A DNA stretch of 64,000 bases from the NCBI GenBank assembly GCA_947846985.1, contig CANTUZ010000003.1, positions 52,302,096 to 52,366,095 on the forward strand, given 5' to 3'. Shown here one piece after another: positions 10,836 to 23,612 of the stretch. A model generated the notes under the pieces. The model ran no database searches, was not told the origin of the DNA, and saw nothing but the letters and a program-made list of their open reading frames with translations. The stretch is from Fratercula arctica. Its lineage: Eukaryota > Chordata > Aves > Charadriiformes > Alcidae. Made by a program: the position numbers and the translations under genes. Each line of letters begins with the position of its first letter. Within the stretch, counting starts at the first letter, position 1.

Positions 10836-13800
10836 TTATTTGTAAATTCTTTCTGTTTAGCCATCCTACTGTAGGCAGTCTTTGCAATCCTGCTGGCAGG
10901 AATCATGTCTGTCTTGAACTCATTTCACACTTTGTGGTGCTGTTTATCCATATCAACATCTTGCAAAATTGAAGACAGCTGAGATGTTATTTCAATGTTT
11001 AATCTCTAGATTTTGAAAAATTCTAGCCCAGCTCTAGCCAAAATGAAACCTCATAGGCCATTCAGACTTCCCAGTGTGTTTTTGATTGATATGAAAGGGG
11101 AAAAAAGTATAATAATGAAGAATATTTGTAGGTGTGAATTTTCCAGAATCTTGTTTGTTATGTGTATTCTTCAGGCAGATCAAGGCTTCATCTGATATTG
11201 GCAAAGAATGTCTACTGCTGCATTGTCATACAATGAAAAACATAATTTTTTTTTTCTTCTTGGAAATATGAATGTTCTTCAGATCTATTTTATTTTTTCC
11301 ACGAGTCGTGAAGAAGAAGAAATAGCCACAGGACATTTCCTTTAAGGTCATATTCAAACCAATTTAAGAGAGGCTCATTTTCAGAAATCCGTGTCACTTT
11401 CAGTTTCACCTCACACAAAAATCTGAAATGAAATCGAAGGTCCATTTGCATCACCACCTCAACCTGGCAATTCACTGCTCACAGCTGAGTGTCTCAGAAT
11501 TCAGCCCTTTTATCTGTTCCCATTTGCAGTCCTTTGTACCAGAGCGCCAAGACCATGTGTCCGGATGTTACTGCGCAAAGGGAGCTGAGGTAGCAGAAGC
11601 AGATACAGTCAGTCTTTAATGAGGTTCAAAGCTGCTTTATGCTGGATTAGGTTCTAGAGAAAAGCTGTGCAATGGAGCAGAGAGAGGCAAGGTGTGTAGC
11701 ACTGTTCTCTGTCCTAGGCTCTTTTAAGAAAACTTTTTTCATGATGCTTTTCCTTTTTTTAAAGATTTGAATTTGTGTATATGGGGCCCAACAGCCTTCA
11801 GCAATTACAAAGAGGGCAAATGCTTCTATCTCCAAATGGCTAAAGTATATACCTTAGGGAAGGGAGAATTCGTAATAGCAAAATTTTCGATAGCAACTGC
11901 AAAAATATGCATGGCACTACAGTAACAATGAAACTACTGTAAGCATGAAGAGATGGCAGTCACACTCTCTCAAGAAATCATATGCCATCACCAAGTAAAT
12001 ATGTAATTGTTACACTGTTGAACAGAGCATTAAGGAAGTAACACATAAGCAGAGATTTAAAATTACAGCAGTGTGTGCATCTGGCACACAGGGATCTGCT
12101 TCTGAATTCAGTCCGTGAATTTTTGGCTTTAACTGTGTAACTGAGAAACTCAGTCTCTTCAATTACAAAGTAGTGCCGCTGACTGACTGAAAGGCTTAGG
12201 TACACATTATTAGGCCTGCTCATGCTTGTGGAAGGATATGTGTGCATTAACAGAAATATGGTTTGTGTGTTATTTGCATTATACCATATATATCTTTTCT
12301 TTTTCTCTGAAATTAATCTCCCTATCACAAAACTTCCCATGTGTCCCAGTTTCTTCAGGGTGACTTTTGCCAGAATTTTATCCACATCTGTCTCTGTCAG
12401 TGACATTATTCAGCTCTGTGCACACAGAAGGCCATGCTTCCAACCTTGTTTAAGCGCACGAGTTATTAGAGCATTCCTTATCATATAAAATAAGTCACCT
12501 GAAAAGAGCACTTTATTTTGTAAGTGCTGCTGGAGAAGTCAAGTGCTCTCTTACTATATATTGTGATGTTTGGTGCAACACGGGCTCCCATGGAGCTTCC
12601 TTTTTGCTGCCTTTTAGCTATCACTTTCCATTCTCATTTGCCTTATGGCAACATTTAGCAGGTTGTTTCATAACATATAAGCTGTGCTAATGGGACACCT
12701 ACCGTGGATTTTGATCTTGTACTGAACAGAGTAGAAGGCAGAAGCTGAGGGCATAAACAGTCATTGAGATAAAATTTAGGAATTCTGTATTTGTACCAGA
12801 CAGGTAGTTATTATTTCTGCAGGAGTCATATTTATGAAGGCTGAATAATTACTTCCTCTAGCTTCTGCTTTGTTATTTTGCAGTTAATACTTTTTCGTCC
12901 TGATTCCCTCTTTTGTAATATGCAAAGTGTCTTTTCTTATCATATATTTTGTGATTACAGGCTAGTTGTCAACTTTTGAATGGATTTTAGATGACTGATA
13001 TCTTTCATGTTCCGTTTCAGGGCTTTCTAATTGACACTCAGATTTTCATTTCCATCTATGCAACCACAACTTCTTTTTTTTTCTCCAGATGCGCTGTTTG
13101 TCACCCAGTAGTTCACTGTGGCTTTGAAAAAGGCCATAACATTTCTTTTTATATGATCAGAGTTGTGTTGTGTCAAAAATGTTTTAATAATCCTAAATCT
13201 CTATCTATATATATGAAAATGGGAAATGTGTTATTCAGGAAGTGCTGTAATGACATCTGATCTGGTATTTCAATACAATGATTGTCTTTAAAAGAAATCT
13301 ATAGCCTGCAGGGTATGCTATATGTACACTGGGATTATGTACAGTGTTTAAAATCTAACATGTATGTAAAATGTTTGCAGAGTTGTCCACCTAATTGAAG
13401 TCAAAGGTATTCAAATATTAAACTTCCATTGAAAAGATATTGATCTAACATCCTGATTTTCAAAACATTCCTCACAGTGACAATTAAAACAGTGGATTTC
13501 AATACTCCCAGTAATGCATCTTTAGTCTAAACTCCTTCTCTTGGAAGTTAATTAATTGTATGTCTTCTCACATCTCCTAGATGAGCAGAATTGTGTGAGA
13601 ATATGGTAACATCTATCCCAGGCTGCGAAATGCTGAGCATGCCAGGAGGTGATGCCTATGATACTGATGTATATGCAGTCTGGGAGACTGACACAGTAGG
13701 TTCACCTAGAAGCAGGCTTATTTTTCATGGTGTTTTGAAACTGCATGGCTATACTTAAAGTATTATGGGCATTTGCTTTCATACAATGATGGTCAACAGA

Positions 13801-16800
13801 GAGGGCATGCCCCACTGGGCATAGATAAATTTCAACTCTTCGTGCTAGTCATTATTTACTCCATTTAGTACACAACTCTCTTTTATTACAATTATTTCTT
13901 AATTTCAAGTTAGGCTACAGCTATGATCCATGAGAAAACCATTCAACCCGATTTTTGCTGTATCTCCTGTCATTGTGTGAGAAGGAACAACATGAAGCTA
14001 TTTTTACAGATTGTTGCAAAGCCTTTTTCCCTTTGGAAGTCTTTCCACCATAACAAGACATTCATCTGCCCCTCTGCTCTTAAGCCAATGAACCACAAAA
14101 TGTTAATCCTGGAGAAGTTTGGCTTTGATAGTGTGGAAACATGAGAGTCTTCAGTAGGTCCATTAAGGATTTCGCCATTGCTTTTGAGTCTCTGTGGAAA
14201 TTGCTTCCATGATATGTGGATGGGATGTTGGATTTTTTGAAGGTTGGTTGAGAGGCAATATCTCTTATTAAACCAGATTACTCTCTAGATCAGACAGACC
14301 TCATTCTTGTCTGCCTTTTTGCTTGCTCATTATCAATTTGCCTAATAAAAACATATTTTCTCTCTACAAAGTCTGTCTCATTACTTTAATAGCAGGCAGT
14401 AAAAAATCATCACATAGTTGGAATGGTGTTTCCCATCTGTGTTTTGTCTTAAATCTAGTGCTGGTAAAATGGCTTTGTAGCCCGGAAGACTGAAATAGTT
14501 TTCTTATCAGGGAGAAGCAGTTTATACTCCTATGTACCTCTCCTGGCTAACACACCTCAGTGCAGAACAGAAGAGTTTGCTTAGCTGGACAGAATGAGAA
14601 GATAAGTCTGAGTTTAGTTCCAAGAAAAGCCGTTTCTGGTGGCGTGGACACCTGTAAACTAGGAACTAAATAGGAGAAATAATTCAGTTCTTACCAGTTC
14701 TGTGGCAACATTTTTCTTCTGCTTGGACAACCCTGGTCCTTTGATTCAATCTTTCCTGCCTGGGCTTAGCTTACGGTTTCTGTCAAAATATGGTTGCAGG
14801 TAGCTCCAGCAGACATCAACTTTTCATGTAAACTATACATAACATCTGACTGCCTCCCTGAGATTTATTATAAGACTTACAAAATCACTGCAAACCCCCA
14901 TACAACTGTTACTTTCACTGACTTGTACCAAATTATTCTACATAATCTTTAGGTACAGGTTTGCCTTTTAAAAAGCTTCCATGTATAGAAATTAAGACCA
15001 CGCAAGGAGCTTTCAAACACAGAACGTCTAGTTAGAAGTAGTCCTTTAGATCTGACTAATAATTAGTAAACCAGACAATTAAGGGATTGCAATTGCAATA
15101 GAGTGGGGTGGAGAAAAAAACCAACAAAACAAAATGAAAACAAAATCAAAAAGCCAAGCCACAAACTCTAGAGAAGATAATCCCCTTGATTTAAAGGTGT
15201 TCTAACATTAATCACAAGAGGCAAAGTTGTCACTGGTTATACAACGTAAAACTGCTCTTTTTGTTTCCCTTCACTCACTGTGGAAGTGGAGCACGAAACA
15301 GTCACTTTTGGTTTCTTCATCAGCATTTTGAAATGCCTGATCAAAGTGAAGAGATATGGGACACTGTCTTTTATCTACATCCTGGCAATTGTGGTGGTGC
15401 TGTGCTGATCTGTAAGCCGCCTTAGCAATTTCTTTCCAAGTCTGTCTACAAAAATTGTACTCTGCATTTCCAACAATGCAGTATGTACAATTTCAAGGAT
15501 GGTATGAATATTTGCAGTGAATATATTATCTACAGGCTGCTTTTTGCATGCAGTAAGGAAAATTCATCGTTCAAGTACATAAGCAACAACAGGAGAAGGG
15601 GAGAAGGCAAGAAAATGTTAGAGGAAACAAATATTTTTCCTTTCCGTGTATTTGCAATGATTTCTACACAAAAGAAAAACAGCTTTCTAATTTTCCACTT
15701 CTGCCTTCATTATAACATGAAAATGATTAAAAGCAAGATGAAATATTTCAAAAAATGTCTATCCAGGCAACAAATAATTCCCTGACTCAAATGTATTAAA
15801 CGACATCAGGGACTAAATTTTATATGTGCACACAGGCACAACCATGATATATAGGAAATGTAAGCCATGCATTTCTCTTCATAGCAGAAATGCTCATGTT
15901 TTCTAAGAAATTTAAGACACCATTGGTAGAGGGGACCATATCTTGGAAGACAGTTAACCTTGAAAAGGATTTAAGCATTATAATGGGGAAGCAATTCAAC
16001 CTGAGTCCTCGTCCAGTGCTGTGGAAAAGGTGAATGAGAACCTTGGCCATATAAAGAGGAGAACAACGAATAGCAGGAGGCAGGTGGTTTTAATTTGGCA
16101 AGTCCCATTAGCAGGAGTGGTACTCTTACACTATCTTCACCTCCTGAGCCCATACTGGAAGAGGGATTTTGAAAAATCTGAGATGGGAAATGTGAAGAAA
16201 AAAAGAAAGATGAGCTGAACAGAGTGCCTCATCTCACAGTTCCACAAGCACATGAAGTTGGCATAAACCAGAGCACTGCTTGAGACAAGGGCAAGCCTAC
16301 CCTTTCCAGACCTGTAGTCTCAGTATTATTTCCTCCCTTGATTCTTCTCTTCTTTTGGACCAGGCTGTTTTCAGACTGATTCACCACCCAGCTGCCCAAA
16401 TACCATGTAGACAGAAAAAAGAAGGCAGCTGAGGGAGAGAAGGTGGCCAGAACAGTCGGTCTGGTTGCTTGTGCTGGCTTTGCACTCTTGGGGAGCTAAG
16501 GCAGGAGCGGGAAAGGGCTGGACTCTTGAATTTGCTTAGCTTATCAATAAAGCTGAAGTAATTTGATTAAGTATCACCAAGCGGACACTGAGTATTAGAA
16601 GGTTCTTCAGTGTCTACGAAGAAATAGCATAGCTGAGAGCTGCTTCTTGGCTTCTGTTCAGAAATGAAGACAGGAAAAAAGGATTTAATAGTGAGGATGC
16701 TTAGGAATTAGAAAAAAAAAAAATCAAGAAACTGCCGGGTGATCTCTCTTATGTTTTCAAATCAGCAGTAATTGTTTTTCTGGAATACATAAAAGACACA

Positions 16801-16844
16801 CTCAAAGACACAAAGTACCAGGTTCAATGGAGGGAGAAATGGGT
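10836..16844. other. Unique sequence, no gene recognised
   Basis: About 6 kb of AT-rich DNA with no recognisable gene. The longest frame (11978-12406, minus, 142 codons) has a repetitive-free but unrecognisable translation, no upstream promoter and no splice context. A pyrimidine run ending in CAG at 13072-13088 resembles a splice acceptor, but no donor follows within a plausible distance. Poly-A runs occur near 15114 and 16710-16723. Confidence 0.5.
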
Positions 16845-16920
16845 GAAATGTAGTGGCCTGAGACAGATGAGAGGCAATACTAGATGATCTGAGACCCCCT
16901 TCTGGCCTTAACCTCAGTGA
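16845..16920 (+). mobile_element. Diverged LINE 3' tail (non-standard CR1/L3 type)
   Basis: The segment contains 'gtggcctgagacagatgaga', 'actagatgatctgagacccc' and 'cttctggccttaacctc' in order. This matches the 3' end of the 'ggcctgtg...gactagatgatc...ggtcccttctggccttaa' LINE family common in turtles and crocodilians, rather than the avian 'cccttccaacc' version. It is strongly diverged and short, without a preserved terminal repeat, which suggests insertion before the bird-specific CR1 expansions. Confidence 0.55.
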
Positions 16921-17338
16921 AATGATACTGTGGCAAGCTATGCAATTGTGCTTCAAAATATGTGCAGTTGCAAAAATCTTTTACTTTCTAAGCTTACCAA
17001 CAGCTGAGTGTTGGTGCAAAAATAATTTGGTTCTTATTTAAAATTGTTTTCAAGTTTTTTCTAAGCAAAACCTAAATAAGAAGAATAATATGAGTAGAGC
17101 TGCTGTAAGGATACTGGGGAGCGATGGGAAGGCTTTTCTGTGGATACCAAAGTAACCGCGCATGGCATGTTTCAGACTATTTGATGACATTTGATATGTT
17201 GGTGCTCAATGCTCTGCTGATAATTTTTTGCTCTGTTCTTCATTGAATTCTCCCATATTTTTAACACTTATTTTGTTATATCTTGGGCACATGGGTAAGA
17301 GAAGACTACACAGGCCCAGCCTTGAAATAAAAGGCATC

Positions 17339-17374
17339 TATTTGTGGAAAGGATCAAATGCCTTTCCACAAATA
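17339..17374. repeat. Perfect 14-bp inverted repeat with 8-base loop
   Basis: Arm 1 'tatttgtggaaagg' (17339-17352) and arm 2 'cctttccacaaata' (17361-17374) are exact reverse complements separated by 'atcaaatg'. A second, mutually exclusive pairing exists between 'aaaggcat' (17330-17337) and 'atgccttt' (17358-17365). No flanking target duplication or adjacent terminator-like T run is visible. Confidence 0.9.
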
Positions 17375-20300
17375 TCTCCACCCACTTAATTTTTTAAAAT
17401 CAATGTCAATATTGGTGATTTTGTGGCAAAAATGTGATGTAACTTGTGTACTACTACTTCCCACAGCACAGCAAATTGTGGGTTGTACTCAGTGTCTGAT
17501 GTTACAGTCATTAAGCCAATGGACAGAAGGTCAGTACAATTATTTAAGTTTTAAGCCACTGCTTTTGCAGCACCATCTAATGCAGTGGGGTTTGATTTAC
17601 AGCTGTCGATATATTTCCATTAGAGTTATGGAATGCTTTACAGAGACCATACGGGTCTTGTAAAAGAAGCTCATGGAGATCCCAGGGGTCCCAAGAGAGT
17701 AGATTGAAAACCACCAGTCTATGTGATGATGCAGCCAAGTTAGAGTCAATAAAACTAACTTTGTTACAGTTTTCCTTTCTGCAATATGGAGTACCTAAGC
17801 ATTTTATTATTTGACATGTAGGAAGTCTTACTAATAAAAGGATTCTCTTAAAATGATTCACAGTTTTATCTTCTCTTTAATAAAAATAAAGCACTAACAA
17901 CTTGCCAATGGCAATGATAAAAGTTTTATTAACTACTGTAGTAGTAGGAAAAATAATGGCACCAGATCTAAAGTGTGAGTCAATTACATGAGCTTTATAG
18001 CCATTTTACAAAATAAGCTGAACAATTTTGAAAGGGCAGACTTTATAATCCACTTTAAAAATCCCTCTGTACTTCTAGGGAGGGTCTGTTCTCTGAGTCT
18101 GCAGTAAACTGGGGGGCAGTCGTGAGGAGTGCATCAGTCAGCCCCTACCGCTGGCATCCATCTGAAAATGTGTCTGTATCTGCATCTGTCATGTGTCCAT
18201 AAATTGATTTTGAAGGTCTTTCTCTTAAACATTATATCCTTCTGTTTTCTGGAGTGGCTAGGGAGTTTTGCAACAGGGAGATGGGAACACATGTTTTTCA
18301 AATGGGCAAACCTGTCTTTTCTGTTATTAAACATTTGTTTCTAAAATCTAAAAGGTTATCTTTTATCACTCAGGTTCAACATATTTTTGCCACTGGCTCA
18401 GGTAGAGTCAACAAGTAACATAAATGAAAATAATTTACCTGCGTGTATGATGTAGAGATTAATTTAGTGTAACTTAGGGGTCTAGGCACTCTCTAGTCAA
18501 TGAGGAGAGAGCAACAACTCCAGGAGTCCATTTATCCTTTCCACACACACACAAGATACACAAGTCAATGCCTGGAGATGCTTTTTTTCCTCTCTCTTGC
18601 CTATGAAGGCAGCTTGGCAACATCACCTAAATTTTATAAGTTTGCAGTGACCCAAGGTGAAGCCCACTTAGAGCCCTTGTTTGGCACAGGAGACACAGAG
18701 TAGCACAGAGGATCCCATCAGGTCTCCGTATTGCCCCTTGGTACAAACGATGCATCATAATAACTGCTTGGGTTCCGCACCATCATCTGAAGTCCTGGCA
18801 CACAGAAAAGAAGGTGAATGCCAATGTCCACTAAGACTACAATGAAGTGACAATGCTCATTCATATACCCTCTCTACCAGTTACAGGCTGTCTGTGGTTG
18901 CACTTGCTTTTCCAACAAGAAGAAATATCTTTGCTATCTAGAATCCATCCCCAATACTAGGCTGTTGTTAATGAAAATACTTTTATTAATGGGAAATAAG
19001 ATTAGATGAAATAAAAATTGATTTTTAACTGAAACTGCATATTAGAATTTCACAACTGGTTTTCATTTTTTAGTAATCAATTTTTCCAATTATTTTTCTG
19101 TTTCTCTGTGTTCTGCTCTTTGTACTTGCCTCAAACTTCACTTCAGTGAGTTTATCTTGAATTCGTATTATCAGAACTCGATGAGAATAAGGCTCATATT
19201 CTAAGTGAGAACGAAGCTTTGTAAAATACCAGCATATAGATTGGAAATTAACAAGTCAAATTAGCCAATGCAGAAGGAATTCCTACACTTGGAAAAATTT
19301 GGTAAAATCCTAGATCCGTGCCCAAACTTTTGGGCTTATTCAAAAGAAATTGCAGACATTTTTTAAACTAACTATCCACATACATAAATTACAAATCTTG
19401 ATATTACATGCTCCTCTGGACTGCAGTGTGGATTTGAGTGACAAACCTCAGGAATAGCATGGGGGCATGTAGGATATGTGCTCGACACTGCCAATCTCAG
19501 CATGCTGTTATATTTCCAGGCATTATCACTCCCACTGGACCTTAAGCATTCCTGTGCATCAAAATAGATGAAGATAGATGGTGATTGTGCCACCAACCCT
19601 GGGCCACATGCCCCAGCTGTGAGTAGACATGCAAAAAATCTACCTGTGGGTGGGAGCTGCTGTTGGAGCGTTGGAAAGGAAGGTCACGTGATGGATGGAC
19701 CCACCTCTGATGAAACAGCCTGGACAACAGCCCCAATCTCAGCATGCTAATGAAGCATCTATATGTACCACCGACCTAATCCAAGGGGATCTTGTAACTG
19801 CAAGTTGTCAGTTACACAGGATCAGGTCCTGAGAGGTCCCTCATCTCAGCTGAGCTAAATGCAGTGATAGATCAGACAGATGCTTGTCTGTGATGTCCAG
19901 GATCCACATTTTAAGTTGGTGGAGCCTAAAGCTAATATAAATGGTTTGGTTGTCATCTGATTTCCTGCTTCTGTAACCTGATTTATTACGATAAGGAGTA
20001 CAAGTATTCAAGCAGTCAGAAGCTGGTAGAGCAGGGAGATAAGCCAAGCAGGGGACTTGTATCCAAGGACCATAGTACTATGCATCAGAGAGTTTGCCCG
20101 TGCATAGAGAATTACCCTTGGGTGAAGAAATCTTTATTGTATCAGTGGTATGAAGTAAGCAAAGTCTTGGTCCAAAATAACTAATGATCTTTAACTGCTT
20201 TCTGTGGGTTCAGCTGCTGCTTGTGCTCACTGTTGTGGGCATTCAAGGCAAAAGGTGGTCTTTCTGTCTTTCCTTTTTCTCAATTTTCAACTAGGAATAA

Positions 20301-20574
20301 AATCTCCTTTTTTCTCTTTTGCTGTGCTCGGTGAACATTTGGCAAGAAAAGTCCTGGAGTTTAGCATAGGTAGTTAATGAGAGAGGAATGCCTAAGCCCA
20401 AGAGGACAGGGACACAGACAGTAGAGAGTCTCTGGTACCTGTTCATTCAGAGAAGCCTGACTGTGGCCATAATCAACTGCTATAGTGAGCAAAGGGAACC
20501 AAGGGCTGCTTAACAGCCAGTGACAGATGTGCCCTTCAAGATTAACATTAGAAACACTTTAAATTAAAATGTTT

Positions 20575-21125
20575 TAGTCCCTCCTTCATTGATTTTGTAA
20601 TCTCTGTGTGAAATCGCTGGTTCCCCTAATTGGCTGATGAAATAATTAGTTGACTCTGACATTCATTTGGACTTCTTCTAATTAGAAATTCTATTCCATC
20701 AGATGGCACGTCTAAAGAGGTTTCTGTCTGAAAATTTTCAGGAGTCTTTTTTCCTGTGTGAATTTTTGACGGATTGTCTTTCTCTGTTCATAAAGAATTA
20801 TCTAACTTTTTTTTTTAACTTTCTTATAAAAAATTAACTGAATGCAATTCAATATTATTTTATTAAGATTTGTGCCTAAAGTATTGTAAATCAACAATTA
20901 AAACATGCTAATCTTGTCCCAAAATAGGCAAAACAGCATTTTAAAGTAACATCTTAACAGCATTCAAAGAGCTAAGATTGATCTGCTGTAAAATTACAAT
21001 TTCCTTATTAAAAACATCTCCAAAAAATCTTAAAATTTCCTCCTATTAACAATAATTTATAAATCACATTGGCAATGCAAAAGCCCATAATGCCTTTCAG
21101 AAATATTCCTCAGAAAAAAACCCCA
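20575..21125. promoter_or_regulatory. Candidate conserved non-coding (enhancer-like) segment
   Basis: This AT-rich but low-repeat stretch has three TAATT motifs within 60 bp (20626-20633, 20643-20649, 20679-20685), the last two being TAATTAG homeodomain-type sites, beside 'gctgatgaaata' (TALE-like TGAT). It continues as a long AT-rich block free of recognisable transposon sequence. Such composition is typical of vertebrate conserved non-coding elements in gene deserts. Conservation itself cannot be seen in one sequence, so this is inference only. Confidence 0.25.
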
Positions 21126-22576
21126 CCTTTTGGTGCTAAACTGTTTAAAGATCATCACCATTAGTACCTGGAAAACTTGTAATATGTCTAGTAATACTTT
21201 TGCATACGAGCACTGAAATGTACTTCACAAAGCCCAATTTATTGATGTAAATTAGCTGCACTTATTTTAGTTCTGCATAAATGCATATCCTTCTGCCTGT
21301 GGGACAGAAGAAAAATGTCACCGAAAAAGTTATTTTGGGGTAGTTTATGTGAATGAAGTAGCACGCCTGTGAGTGGAAAGTGAAGGGTCTCTGAAATAGT
21401 TCTTACGCAAGTGATCTACTTCCCAACTGGAGCCCAGAGAGAGCAATGCATTTTGCTTTTTTACTGCTCATGGGAAGTTGTTCCTCAGAAGGACTCTGAA
21501 GGCACTACCGGTTGGTCATGAACCATAGAGCGTGATAAATTAATTGTATCACTAAAAATATCAGAGTCTAGGGTCTTCAGAGCTTTGTGAACTTCATATC
21601 TGGCTGAAGTTGTGCTCCTAAACTAATTTTATCATGCAATATAACACTATTTTTTTAAAAAAATGCAGCGGTGAAAGAAAATTACTTCAGGTAGCCCGCC
21701 TAACACATTTGTTTAATGGTCATAACAGCAGGAAAAGATGCCTACTCTCTATATTTCAGCACATTTTGCCAAGACATGTGGAGTAGGTAAATATTCCTTG
21801 AACAGTATGAACAATATTAGAAAAAATACAGGAAGTATATATATGTAATTTTCTATATTTTACTGTTTGGGGCTGCTAAGAAATAAAAATGTGATGACAT
21901 AGGATGATCCTCCCAAGGGGACACAGCCTTTCAAACAGCTACGCTTGTGATACCATTTCATTGCAAACCCATTTCACGCATGGGAAAATCCCTCATGGAG
22001 ATTGTTTTTGTCCCCTAGGAAACAGAACTGTATGATAGTGAGATAGAAATAAAAATCCTGTATTTTTCACAAGCTTCTGTTCCTACCTGATGTGTGTGTA
22101 TGCGAGGAGGATAGGGAGAAAGGAATACTACTTGAAATGAAGCTACCGTGGAAAAACAGAAAGATACTTTATGATACGACTTTACTTGTTTTTCTGCCCT
22201 CCATTTCTAGTTCTTTCGCATTCAGCTCTTCTCCTCCACTTCTGCCCAGATCTGTCTTTGCATTGGTTATACCTTTACTGTGGGCTTATGACCCACAAGT
22301 GGTATGAGCTGTTGCATGCTTTGTTTGCTAATATTTTGGCTTTGACCATGAAAGAGAGCCAGATATCACCTCTGTGGTGGAGGTTTACTCAGCAGAGTGC
22401 TGCAGAATGGCTTTTCTGCTCTCTCTGAAGCTCTGGGATGAAGCACTATGAGCCAGGGTGTTCTGTTCCAGGCAGAACGCAAATCTGTAGCTCATCTATC
22501 GTTAGGTTTTAGCCCTGGTTATTTTGACACCTGGTACCAACAGCTGCTGAGTTGGGGATTTGGGAGAGGGAAATGG

Positions 22577-22603
22577 TCTGTTTGTTTGTTTGTTTGCTTG
22601 TTG
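22577..22603. repeat. (TTTG)n microsatellite
   Basis: About six near-perfect TTTG units, with TCTG and CTTG variants at the edges. Confidence 0.9.
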
Positions 22604-22778
22604 TAGTATTACTCTAGCCTGTCAGTGCACCCAAGGAATTTTCCCAGCTATTACTTTTTTTTTCCTCAGCCCTCCACTAAGTACTTTTATGAGTTTTCAC
22701 CATAGATCATGCATGTGCTGGAAATAAGCTCAAATTGGTTTTGCATGATTAAAAACTTGTGTAGATGGAGAACTGTTG

Positions 22779-22797
22779 CCTCTTTCTCTCTCTCTCA
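22779..22797. repeat. (CT)n short microsatellite
   Basis: A 'cctctttctctctctctca' pyrimidine run of roughly eight CT units with one interruption. Confidence 0.8.
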
Positions 22798-23160
22798 GGA
22801 TCACTTAATACGTGATTTCATCTTTTGTGTTTGTGCACTTATGTTTCTTCATTAACTTTTTCCCCCCTGGCTGAGGCATTCAGTTGTCTGATGCGTAAGA
22901 CTGATACTTAGATTCCTCCTATAATTCGTGTTTGTACTTCAGGTACCTGCAATCATTACATGATTTTTCTTCATTAGAGAGGACTGTGTGTATATACCTC
23001 TCTCTCTCACTTGAGCAGGTATGGTAAGCACACGTGATCTTTTTTCATTAACGTCTGTGTCTCAAGTATGACTGTGAAGCAGTTGATCTTACTTTACTAC
23101 TGTCTTTCTTCTCAGTGCCCAGCACCTGAATACTCCAACTTCACTGGACTGCTGGACTGC

Positions 23161-23609
23161 TTTTTTTTTTTTTTTTTTTAATTCAACCTTGGTACAGGTA
23201 TCATCTCCTGGGCACAGCTGGACTGAACCAGAACAGCTGGAGATGTGAAAATTTCAAGTTGTCCAACCTGGCCTCCTGGAGGCTGCATTATACAAGGTGC
23301 AGGTTCTGTACCATTGCTGCCTGTAGCCTGAGACATGAAGGTGGCTCTGATCAGGGCTGGATTGGCTTGGACACGCTGACAAACATGCTGTAATGATTCC
23401 AGAGTCATCCTCTGTGTCGTACGGCTCTCCTTGCCATAAGGACAGAAGTTGTCAGCAGACATAGAGGATTGTAAATCTTTGCAGCTGTTTATCTTCAAAG
23501 CCGCAGTATTCATGTGCACTGATGTGCTCTTGGTTTGCTTATGAACATTGCTTATTTGAAATTCTTTATTTAAACTGATGTCTAAACTTTGTCTAAACTT
23601 GTATTTCCT
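23161..23609 (-). other. Unidentified coding-like frame ending in an A19 run (possible pseudogene)
   Basis: On the minus strand a frame is open for 143 codons between a TGA (23610-23612) and a TAA (23178-23180). It is followed at once by 19 adenines (plus-strand T run 23161-23179). The 3' two thirds are more GC-rich than the flanks and translate to a mixed, soluble-looking protein sequence ('TLESLQHVCQRVQANPALIR', then 'QVGQLEIFTSPAVLVQSSCA') that I do not recognise. There is no good splice acceptor upstream, no polyadenylation signal before the A run and no evident target-site duplication, so neither a terminal exon nor a processed pseudogene is proven. In AT-rich DNA of this length about one open frame of this size is expected by chance. 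The TAA arises from the A run itself. Confidence 0.3.
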
Positions 23610-23612
23610 TCA

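Larger units (their letters stand above)
16921..23160. other. Unique sequence with minor repeats, no gene recognised
   Basis: AT-rich DNA without a recognisable gene. It contains a perfect 14-bp inverted repeat (17339-17374), a short CA run (18541-18553), a TTTG run (22577-22603), CT runs (22779-22797 and about 22996-23009) and a conserved-element-like block at 20575-21125, several of them listed separately. Open frames at 17358-17663, 17577-17861 and 22092-22428 have no family signature. Confidence 0.5.

Noticed and set aside
11978..12406. 142-codon minus-strand open frame
   Set aside because: No recognisable motif; the opposite strand is open over part of the same interval, as chance frames often are.
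13072..13088. Poly-pyrimidine tract plus CAG, acceptor-like
   Set aside because: No donor within a plausible distance and no recognisable frame.
17675..17725. 'aggggtccc...gaaaaccaccagtct', resembling a hAT (Charlie-type) terminal repeat
   Set aside because: Only one diverged end is seen, with no matching inverted end or 8-bp target duplication.
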